Positions 26,201-38,200 of a DNA stretch of 64,000 nt are shown here, piece after piece; within the stretch, counting starts at the first letter, position 1, and each line of letters starts with the position of its first letter. The stretch comes from Liolophura sinensis (Eukaryota; Mollusca; Polyplacophora; Chitonida; Chitonidae). A model generated the notes under the pieces. The model ran no database searches and was not told the origin of the DNA. It saw only the letters and a program-made list of their open reading frames with translations. The stretch is from the NCBI RefSeq assembly GCF_032854445.1, contig NC_088295.1, positions 37,247,385 to 37,311,384 on the forward strand, in the 5' to 3' direction. The translations under genes were made by a program, and so were the position numbers.

Positions 26201-29200
26201 TGCTGTCGCGACTAAAGTATCATGCCGAAGACACCAGACACCCCACTCAGTCACATCATACTGACACCGGGCCAACCAGTCATGTTTCCTTGCTCTAGCC
26301 TCGCAGTGCTGAGCGCCAAACGAGGCAGCAACATGTACTATTTTTAAAGGCTTTGGCATGACCCGATTCGGGTCTAATCCGGGGGTCTCCCACAGTGCTC
26401 CTTATAGAGTGGTTGTCACGTGTACACAGCTATTTAGGATCTTTTCGTACCATGTTATTTACAGTAAACAACCAAAATAGCACTCTAATTATTTGTAAGT
26501 CCAATATACGCATGGAGTAAGATAGAGTTTAAAACGCTTGTTGGGCGAGGGTCTTATTAAACAATATGTGATCTGGAATCTTTCGTGAAATATATAAACG
26601 TTTACACACGTTTACTGCTTACAATCATTTCTTGATGGTGGACTTTGTAAGCTTCCTTGTATTGTCCGGTCTTTGTTTGTTGCTTGCTCAACCAGTTAAA
26701 CCCAGTGGATATCACATTGTTATCAATATCGATGAATTCTCGAGACTGGCAGAATACTTTCAAAACAAATGCAGTCAGCCTAAAACATACGAAGTGAGAA
26801 TGAATTTTTTGATGAATACAATGTTTTTGATTGGGCTCTTCTACGTAACAGGAGACGGGAGTAAAATCTAAAGCTACTTCTGTACATCTAATTGGGTCGG
26901 CATATCCTATAATTAATCGTACAGATTCATAAATTCTGAAGTGGAAATGAAAAACTTAAATACCTGTAAACAAGGGAAGAACTTTTAACCAAAAGTGTAA
27001 TGCCGAGGGAACTTCCCCAGCTCTCACAGCATAATAAGTGTTAGGGACAATATGCTGTTCACAACATTCGCATGGCCGTTCTCGCAGTTTAACATTCCTG
27101 GAAGATGATTTGTCTTCCACCAATATGACCTGCATATGTATTCGTCACACGTGACAAAGTTCGTCAATAGCTTGCTAAACATCTGTGGTTTATCATGAAG
27201 CACACATGTTTTCTCCAGCTATAAAACCGACCGCCATTGTATAGGTGAAAAAAAATGTGTGTATGGCGATAAATGATAATTAAATAAAATATATAAAGAC
27301 ACGAATGCTTCCTTTTCACATTTTATAACTTACATCAACCTTATACATGTAGTCCACAACAACAGAGAGCACATGATTCTCGCCACGAGATTTGATGCCA
27401 TTATTTCTGGGCGAGCGCACTGTTTAGTTTAGGATACATCACGGATAGCCTAATATGTGACCTATGCTTGAGGATATCTTACCACGTGCTTGAGGGGCGG
27501 TTAGCCCAAACCGCAAATGATCCATCAGCTTTTCTATATTTAAGTTCCCGATTGTAACCTAAAAATGAAAACGAGAGATCGATCTTAAAGACTGGCAGAT
27601 TCTGAATAATAACATATTATGTCTGTACTAATATGGTTATCTGAAGATCTATAGGCCTATTTCACTTGGAAAAAATCACATGTTGTTTTAATACACTAGA
27701 TGAGCAGCGATCTTGAGATTTGCATGCCCTCTTTGTAAACCACACATATGCCTCATTTGCAAAACCACGGATTGTTTTTACAGAGCCATGTACTATTTTT
27801 GCAAAGCCATGTTCTATTTTTGCAAAACCATATGCTCTTTTTGCAAATCCATTACTCTCTTACTTAATAACATAGCATGATTTTTTGTCCAGCGTTTACA
27901 TATATTTTGACTGTCGTCAGGTAAACGGTGTAAAAAATAAAGCAAACGGTATATGCTGACTTGAAAAGCGAATGTGAAAGTTTTGTATCTGACACAGTCA
28001 AAGCGGACAGGTCTAGTTAGTTATGCTATGACTGAATCATGTTAAATATAACAGTCATTCCGGGAATCGGATCTGCACGCTCTGCAAAAATAAATTATAC
28101 TGGTTATAGTTAAGATAACTAACGGGGATAATTCTTTAAAATTCATAATCCTGAGTTCAAGAAGGTTTCAGAAATGTTTCTGTTCGATCCAGTTGTGAAG
28201 TTTTTAGAATTGATCTACTTATGCGCTTTTCATTTGTCAGCTCAAGTCTTGTTAACAAGATACAATTGCCACTCAGCTATAGTCACGTGTGCCCAATTCG
28301 AAAACTATGCTAACAGGTTTTCATGTATCCCTTGTGTCCGCCAAGTCATACGATATAGGACGACACATTTTAAATATGCACTACCTCAGCTCATGTAGAC
28401 ATGCAAGGTTTTAAGTTTAAGCAGATTTGGTGTGGTGCTTTTCTCTGTATCCGGTTCACCAAACTTTGGTTAATAATCCTGAGAATTTCAAGAGGGTATC
28501 GCCCAGAAGGCAAATCCACTAATAAGACCGCTCCTCTAAGATCGCGCCATCATATGATGGTAATGTGTCGAGCGTTTAGCGATATAGAAAAAATATCGAA
28601 AATATTTTACCATCTTCGATGAATTTGTAGCCTTTGTTCTCGACTCCCTGCCGGTTGGGGTTTGTGTGCGTGAGGTATGTCATAGCGTAGACAGTTGGTG
28701 CCATCCGGATCATCGTCTGCTCTCCACAGCCTGTCGGTTGACGCAACATTCCCTCTAATCCATCAACCACTGCCTGCACCGAATGACCCATCACGCTGCC
28801 TGCATGGAAATGAAGGAAACATATAACTTTATCTACCTTTTTAAAGACTATGATTAGTCTAACAGTTTGCTACTTTCTTCTCTATCCTATTTTTGTGATC
28901 CTTAAAATTTAACATCGAGACGAATTATAATAACATTTTATGAATAGTAGATTTGCAAGTTGTTCACCCATAACGTGACATAGACGTTTCACTTTTTCTA
29001 TATAAGTTAACTGGTCCATTATATAATTAATTTCCGACAAAAACATACCAATACATTTATAGATTGTTTGTTCCAAAGACAAACAATTAGGACACTCTGA
29101 ACATATATTTAGAGTCTGCATTACATGGTCAATGTCCTTGTATGGTATTGTAGTTCTTAGTCATATGTTTAAAAGACGTGGCAGTTATAGAATGTATGAA

Positions 29201-32200
29201 TGGATACTTGCGGGTTTAACGTACTTAACTATTTTTCAGCCATACACCAATCATTAGGTGCGTGTAGGCCTACATAGCTAGTGTCTTCTTGTGGCAGGGC
29301 GAGTCCATGCCGTCAAAGCTCAACGCCACTGAAGTGTCATGTCGGAGACACCAAACATGACATCCCACTCAGTCACAATATTCTGACACCGGGTTAACCA
29401 GTCATGTTTCCTTGGTCTAATCTCTCAGTGCTGAGCGCCAAGCGAAGTAGCAACAAGTATCATTTTTAAGCATTTATGGAGATTCCAGAATATTCCAACA
29501 AGCGTCTGGACTATTCAACATTGTTTAATAATACATTCTACTGATCGATTGATCATGATTGGATTTTTGGACCATGATGCTCATTAGATGTGTTGCTCAC
29601 TCGCAGAGCTGAGCTGAGTTACATGTACAACACAACTCATCAGGCAATAATCTAATTATAACACATCACGACTAAAACTCATAACCAACACCGAGTCCAA
29701 GAAATGGAAAAAATCTTATAACAAACAATGTATTCATGTTGAATAGATATCCGACAGTGGTGATTTCATGTTAGTGAATGTTACTGCAGCCGTGTCAATT
29801 GAAAAACTGCTTTCCTTATGAAAAAATACGTGCGAATCTGTTTTAATGTCAGTAAGCCCTGTTGGCGATCTGAAGGATACGGGGTTTGTGCAGAAACTCC
29901 AATGCTGTTCCTTTTTGATAGATTCTGACATCACCATTGCTTAATTAAATATGATTTTTATTGCCTAAATTCGATAACGAACTCCTCTGAAAAATCAATA
30001 AGACACCCGACAAGAATGAATTTGATCGGATGAATTGTTGTGGGAAAAATCGAAGGACAGACATACAGATTCAGTACGGAATGTTTACACATCAAGACAT
30101 ACCTGTTACGTGGGCCGAGCACGAAGCCGTATTTTCGATTATATCGGGGGGTATAGTTAATTCCAGCTTGCTGGTCTTGCCTTGTTCGTTGTAACGCTCT
30201 GAAATGTAGGAATGTTTCTACGATAAATTATGAAAATGATCACCAGTAATTCCCAAACTAGAGACGATAAATAATTGCCGTGGGGTTGTTAATAAATACA
30301 TGTAGGTATGCGTAACTATAGCACGCAAAAACTTCTCTTGAAGCCCGTACACCTACTTAAACCCCCGTTGATTTATTTATTTGATTTGTGTTTTGGCCGT
30401 GCTGTAGAATACTTCACTCTTACGGCGGGGTCCAGCACTATGATGAGGAAATCGGACAGAGCCGCAGGTTAATTGCAAATGCACCTTCCCACATGTGACC
30501 GGATTGGCAAGCATGAGTTGGATTTGAACTTACCGCAACCCCATTGGTGAGAAGCTCTTAAGTTAATGTGCTCCCCCTAGCAAGCTAACTACTTGGCCAC
30601 AGAAGCCTCATGCCCACGTTTGATAACGGTCCATACATGGAACTATTTATAGATCTCAATCAAACAGTCTCCTGTCTCGTTTATTTATCTGACTGTTGTT
30701 TAACGCCAAAAGCAAAGATGAATTTTCACTTATACGAGAGTACGAGCAGCACGTGAAGGAGATATTTAATTAAGTGCTTGTCTTTTAGTCGCTTGGTTTT
30801 CGTGACACATGAGTTCAACGCCAGTCTGTGAAGCTTCCGCTGTTCTCGAGGCATTGGTGCCAAGAGTCGTCAATGGTTCCTTCTTGCTGAAGTTCGAAGG
30901 AGACATTTTTACTCCCAAGAACACGTGGGAAAGTTTGCCGGTTAAGTATGGTCTCAAACAATAATCACAAAAATGAACGTGTACCAGCACCACTTTATGC
31001 CGTTTGCGGTTAGTGTTTTAGTCTTACGGTCATTTTGCACTCCTGGCTGGGGTTCTTCTGCTTTTAGTCTCCCTTGTGGATCCAGAGGGATGGTGTAAGG
31101 CTTCTCAACCCGCTTACCCTCCGGCTGCAAGGCAAAACAAAAACTAAACAGTTAACAAGGAGCTAGTTTGAAGGAATCAATCTGAAGAGATTTGCCTTCT
31201 CGTGGAGAATTCCCTAAAACGGGCACAAACCCTCCAAAGGAGTATGTTAATAAAAGTAAGTCCTCACATGACTCCAACTGAAAAAAAAGATGTTGTATAC
31301 TAATACTAGGATGTTGCTGTATAGTAATACTATGCTGTTGTTGTATAGTAATACTAGACAGGTGTTGTAAAGTAATACTAGGCTAATGTTGTATAGTAAT
31401 ACCAGACAGGTGTTGTAAAGTAATACTATGCTGTTGTTGTATAGTAATACTAGACAGGTGTTGTAAAGTAATACTAGGCTAATGTTGTATAGTAATACCA
31501 GACAGGTGTTGTAAAGTAATACTAGGCTGTTGTTGTATAGTAATACTAGACAGGTGTTGTAAAGTAATACTAGGCTAATGTTGTATAGTAATACCAGACA
31601 GGTGTTGTATACTAATATTAGCCTGATCCTGTATAGTAATACTATGCTCTTGTAATATAGTAATACTACGCTGTTGTTGTATAGTAATACTAGACAAATG
31701 CTATATAGTAATTCTGGACAGATGTTTTATGGTAATGCCAGACTGATGTTGTATACTAACACCAGGCTGATGTATAGTAATACTAGATATCACCAGATGA
31801 TGTATACTAATACTAGGCTGATGTTATATAGTAATAATAAGCTGTTGTTGTATAGTAATACAGATGTTGTATGGTAATACTAAACTGGTGTATAGTAATA
31901 CTGGACTGATGTTGTATAGTAATACTAAAATGATACTGTATAGTAATACTAGACTAATGTTGTATAGTAATGCTAGACTGATGTTGTATAGTATTACTAG
32001 ACTGATGTTGTATAGTAATGCTAAACTGCACCTGCATAGTAAACTGTTGCTCAGTGTATCACCTGTATTTTTTTTTTAAATTAATGTAACTAAACAATTT
32101 TTATAAATTTCGTCAAACTTACCACTACGTATAAGACTTTTTCTACGGCATCGTTGGCCAATATGGAGTAAGCAACGACTTTAATTTTGTACTGTCGGTT

Positions 32201-35200
32201 TTCCAAGGGTACAATTGGATAGGACGTGGACACGGCGTCGTTTTTGGGCACCAACATTCTACGGGGTGGTGTCCGCTCTCCGGCTCGAGCCGCTGAGCAA
32301 AGCCCCGTAACACCGTACAAATACACCACGGCCTGGCGAAATATCAAACCTGTATGTTAAACACAGCCTGGACAAAAATGTGTGACCATTATCTTATGTT
32401 ATATTCGTTCTTACGATTTGTCGATTTACTCTTGTGCAATCCATTGATTTCTGTTTCTTATTCAAAAGACACTGAACTATTCTCGTGTCCTATCTACACC
32501 GAGAAACATATCAAGCATCCAGATCACATTTATCTTTCCTTCCGAAATTTATGCATAAATCATACTTAAACTATTCTATAATTATCCAACAACAGCTGAA
32601 CCCATAATTTCATTAATAACCAACCGATTTTTTGCTATGTCGAGATTAAGCGTCCTATAAGCTGTATATGAATATACATAAGTGACGAAATGACCAATAA
32701 TTCAAATAAATCATTTAACGCTACCAATAAATCCCTGCCAAGTACCGACAGATTATTTATCGATATCTGTAAATCATTCATCAATTAATTATTTATCAAT
32801 ATCAATAAATTCTCGTTTAAATGTTAATTATGCCCACGTACGCTTTTAATCCTACAGTTAAACCATAAATACAGTCAAGGGAAACAACTCACACGAACGT
32901 CTTGAATTCCGAAGTTATAAACAGTGACCTGGACCTCCAGTTGTTCTCCGCGTACAGCCTTTACTGGTAAACGGACATCGAGAAAGAAAGTTTTGAAGAC
33001 GGTGATATTTTTAGGATTGGCAAACACACATGCCGGACGAGGGTGAGACGCTGATACCTTGGACCATCCATTTTGTAATTGAACTCGGTAAAGTGAGTTG
33101 TAAACGCTTCTCTCCGGCAGGTCTGAGAGAACACAGCAAATGGAAATTAGACACGGGATCGTTATTCACAAATAGACTCATCAAAAGCAACATTTTCCGA
33201 GCTCATTCTCCGAACCTTTCAAGTAAAACTGTCATGTGGAAACGGTAAATAAACCTAGCAGGAAGATTCCGTGTCAAGTTGTTCTGTAGTATAACACTGT
33301 AGGCAGAAATGTAATGACCTCCTGAATTACTATGACTTTCGTCATATACAGTAGGGGATTTGGTGGCTAATAACTATGCTGTCTATTTACCACATATATG
33401 TGTTGTTCATAACCAAATACCAGTCATAATATAATGTCCTCGGCTTCAACAGCAGTGAAAATGTATTTGAAACAATTCACGTATGACTGTCTATACGCTA
33501 CCAATATTTACAGTAACATTAACTGCTCCGCCCACGTAAAATAACAAAAATGAAACCAGCAACATTAAACAATAATTTCCAAAAGATGTTGTCTAGGGCT
33601 TATCACATGGCGTGCTATGTTTACAGTGTTTATCAAAGTCTGCTCATGACTGCCAGTTTGCTTGTAGGGCAAACGTCATTATAAGAGCTGAAGAAAAAAT
33701 CCCACTCCTCGACTATGAAGCGGGATATGCGCGTAGCTGCTCAAGATGGCGGCAGTGACCGAGGAGTGTCTGCAGTGGAAGCCTTCATGCCAGTAATAAA
33801 TCCATTCTAAAGCGAGTAGTAACATATGGTTGCGGTAGCGGTGGCGGTTCGGTGGGTGCGGAAAGTAGATCTTTAGGTTCATGTCTTTTAATTGCAGTAG
33901 ACCTATATTCGATAACAGAGAAAATTGGCCTAGACATTCGTTGAGTACGAAATTAACACCTTTAGCGTGGAAACTCCAACGACTCTAGGCCAGTATAAGA
34001 AAAGGAGTTGGAGTCTTTCGGGGCTAGGTCTTGAAGAGAGTTTTACTGCTCAAGTGGCAAAAGTTTCTCTACGCAATGATCTTAATGATCAGAAAACTGC
34101 AATGGCCAAGACTGCTGGGTTAAAAATGGTAGCTGAAACTGTAAGAGCACATTCTATTTGGAAGAAATTTGTTAGAAATCTTGTCGAGTTGGCCCTTGCC
34201 ACACAGTAAATATAAATCTTTCTACTTGCCCTATTTTGTAGTTCTCAAAGAAAGTGGACTCTGGAAAGTTGGCTCGGACTGGAACATCAACGTTGTCTGG
34301 TATATCGAACATGTTGGGGAAGATAAGTCCTGCCGCTTCTCCAACTCTACCCGTCCTTGAACCTAAGGAGACAATCCAATAAAAACACATCACAGCACAC
34401 GTCAGCATAGCCATAATATGTCCTATATCCAAACGATATAACGTGGTAACAACTTGATATTTATTTTTTCATTGGCTAGACGTCCCGATTGGTGCCAAGC
34501 TTGTGGTGCATACTAGAGGTTCCGGAGTCGAACAGCGAAAACGAACTTTGTCGATTCGACATTAAAATCGACTGTACAGTTAAAAAAGTTTGAAAAGGAC
34601 AAGTATGTGTTCCTCATTGCAACACACTTGTACATGCATGATTATTTCAGATTGTTAGTTTTATACTTTTCACACAATTTATTACTTTATATCGTCGTCA
34701 TATGACTGAAAAATTACTTAGTACCCCCAAGAATACATACAGTTGTATGCTACTTTGTGTTATAACAGTGTCCGGGATTGTAAGATGACCATATATGGCC
34801 ACAGGGTCTGATTTACTCACATCCGTCTTTCTGTTTCCGGCAAGCGCCTTTCTTACAGCATTCATAGAACTTCTGTTTGCAGAGATTGGTAGCGTTGACT
34901 AGCTCATTAGCTCTCTTGTAACACGTAGTTTCATTCAGCACGAGAAGACCCTCTCTGCAGCACATGAACTCGTGGATCTCCGCTTTTGGCACTTCTGAAA
35001 TGTGACCAACGCAACAAAGGTTTGAATAGTACAATACATTTAATATATCAAGAGGTGCACTCCAAAAATGATCTTTTAATTGTAACATAAAGTCTGTTGT
35101 CTGACTCATGCTAGGATGTACTCTGCTATTATGAAATAATACTGTGTCGTGGTCAACATAATATTCAGTTAATCTAATATAATGTTCACGTTGCCTTAAT

Positions 35201-38200
35201 ACAATATGTTTGCTATATTTAATAGAATAATGTGCTGCACTGCCAGACTTTCTGGTAATTGGAACAGATAATATTTTTAGAGTATTGACCAAAGTTATAC
35301 TACTAGTTGAAGGGGCTTTATTCAACAATAACTTTTCCTCCTTCTCTTGTGAACGTGTGATGACAAATCTCTCTCAAATTTTCATTCACATTCAAGTTTA
35401 AATGTACTACACAGCATGTAAAAATTGCACGGGAAATTTCCAAACCATAACCATACGAGTTATGGATTGTACGAACACATTCTGTCTTGTAATAATTTCT
35501 AGCTAATTCCCTTATACTCAGTATTAAAATATACCTACATAACTTAAACCTTACTGTTTGTTGGTGTTTTACACAGTTTTCAATCAGTTTATTTCTTGAC
35601 AGAAACTGATTTTATTTTACTACATTTTGTATCTTGAAACGTAATAAAGCTGAGTTATCCATATATACCTGCTTCACGTCGCCTCCTGTTATGAGCTGGA
35701 TTTCTACATTCCCTCGAGTCTCTAACCACATTGGTAAATGCCGTTGTTGAGACAACGCTCAAGCCGGTCTCCTGTAATGAAAAAATCCTTTCTTCTGTGG
35801 TTGACATTTTAACCATATCCCCACTATTGAAACCACACATTCTCTTGACAATGTAAAGACTGACCCGTCCTCTTAATAGAGACTTTCAGCTCAAAATAAA
35901 AAAAGGCTATCAGTTTTTAAACCATTGGATTTGTCCTCATTTTGTCCTCATAGTTGTGCTCTCCTTAGTTCGTGTCTATTCAGTTTGTTTCTACATGTAT
36001 ATTTGTAGTAATAAGCTTTATTTTTAGTTCACAAAAAACATGTATACCAAAGTCTGTGCGTGGCAAATTAAACATATCAAATGATTTACGAAAAAATGAC
36101 ATACGAAGAACACGTCAGCTCCATTCTTTCCTCCTCCCGGCCCACAACCCAGATCAAAGGTTTCAAGCGTGTCAAACATCTACCGAGAAAAAACAATACA
36201 TTGCCATTAATTGGGTAGTTCTGTAAATATTTCAGTTAGACTTCGTGAGGTGATTTCACTATCGATATTTGTGCTGTCTTGACTGTGCTCAGCAGCTCGA
36301 TGGTGGAGTGGTATCCCGAATCTTCTTGTGATACTAGATGTATGGCATGCCAGGCCTGGTCAGAAGAATTTTGTACACGACAATCCTCACTTAAAAGCAT
36401 TGCTTGTTATTAGAAATGGCATAGACTGTTCAAAAGAAGTCAAATCAAAACAAATTTTTATCTGACCTGTGCATGATGGCCTATTGATTTAACCACTGTA
36501 ATCACATCACAGCTAAGTTGATACACATATTATACGTTATCACAGCAGATATCGATCACATCTAACTTTCCCTATGATGATTTTCCTTTCTGCTGTTATA
36601 GTATTACCGTGCAAAATGGAGTCTCATATTCGGTGTTTCCCTTATGTTTTCAGAAAAAATGGCAAATAAATGCAAGTTTGTTTCTGTTTAAGTCGTTTAC
36701 CTTTTTACGTGAGAGAATGTGTCTGTCATTGAGAAGGAACACCGCCGAGTCCACCATTGACAGACCTACTAGAGTATCAGGTTCGCCCCGTAATGTTATT
36801 ACACCGTTACTGCCCGGCTCATATTCCTCCTGATTTGAAGTGATAACAACCTGAAAGGAAAAATTCCATCATCATCATTAATAATAACTCATAAGTTGTT
36901 CATGCATGACGCATAAACAGGGCTGTAAAATCATTCAAGAGAGAGTTCTCGGTAGTATTTGTGAGTGACACCTGCAGTGTCATACAAGGTGTATTCTTCT
37001 CAGCGTGACATGAGTATCTGAACATTTCGTGATGGAGTTGTATTACTCATACGAAAGAATATCAATGGAATTTTTAGCCCAATTTTCAGTGTCAATTTTA
37101 CTGGGGTGTACAGAAAACAGCATTATCGGTTCCAATCATTTGTCAAGCCGCTCTGGTTTGTGTATATACCTCCTTGGAGCAGCTGTCTTCGACATCTATC
37201 AAAACGGAGTCCGCCACAACTTCAGGTCCCCCGCCGCCCCTGCTGTTGATGTAATAAGCTAAGACTCTGATGGACGGTACCATTGCAGGCGTCACAGTGA
37301 CAGTGGTTGTCGTCACTAGACCGACGTCACGGTTTAACGTCACAGCGTGTACCACGTGACCGCGAGATAAGAGCTGAAACGAATGGATAACTTTTATATC
37401 TTTAACATTCTGAATATTAACTGAACATTCTGGGACATATTGTGGAAACGTTCCCTTAATCTGTGCCAAAGCAATGGTCTGTGCAAATACATCTTTGTCC
37501 ATTTTATTTTGCAAGGAGATCCATACTAAGTTTCTCATGAGTTATAAATGAAAAAATTTGTTGATCATACGAAAGCGTCATACGGGGCACAAGTGCTTTG
37601 ATATTAAATTATTATAAAACTGTGAGAAACTCACCAGAATATTAAGCGTTGAGATATCGTCTATCTTCGTGGCAAACATCTCTATTTTCAAGGGTTGGTC
37701 TACTTGAACAACGTCCTGGTTCACTCGAACAATAAGGTAACTGTTGGACGGCGAGGCATATCTCCTTACCGTATGAACAATGCTAGCCTGACTCTCGTCT
37801 GGATATTGCTCGTCGTTTGATTTTACCTGAAGACATTTGAATACGCTAAATTACACTTGATAAAATGCTCTCCGGCTTAGTAAGGTATAAATGTAGGCTA
37901 AAATATAGCTGAGGTATGGACAGCGAGGCAGCCTTCACATTATGTTAGTTTAAGTCCTTTACTAACTATGAAGTGTGGCGCAAGATCTTTATGCGTCGCT
38001 AAGACGTTAAAAGGCAGCAGGTGGCAGACAGCGAGATTCAAACGATTTTGAGTATAGGAATTACTACATATAGCGTCTGGTGTGAAATTGGGGATAGCCC
38101 TCGCCGATGTCCATGACGTCTTGTGCCAGGGTTCAAAACTAATCAAATGCTAACATTTTTGTCTACTCCTGCAATAAAATACATCACTTCCTGCAATAAA

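Noticed and set aside
26632-26871. Plus-strand frame with a convincing signal peptide (MVDFVSFLVLSGLCLLL), TATA-like TATATAAA upstream and a GTGAGA donor, like a nested secreted-protein exon
   Set aside because: The opposite strand of the same bases is exon 24 of the C3-like gene (LTAFVLKVF...HHQEMI), needed by phase and homology. The hydrophobic plus-strand reading is its shadow.
28174-28622. Plus-strand frames between C3-like exons 22 and 23 as a nested gene
   Set aside because: No domain, no splice pattern and no conserved motif; ordinary intronic frames.
31674-32079. Asn/Thr/Tyr-rich frames (LYSNTR repeats)
   Set aside because: 24-bp intronic minisatellite.
34441-34690. A second functional CUB exon on the plus strand
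   Set aside because: It is an internally deleted, frame-broken inverted copy of exon 29.
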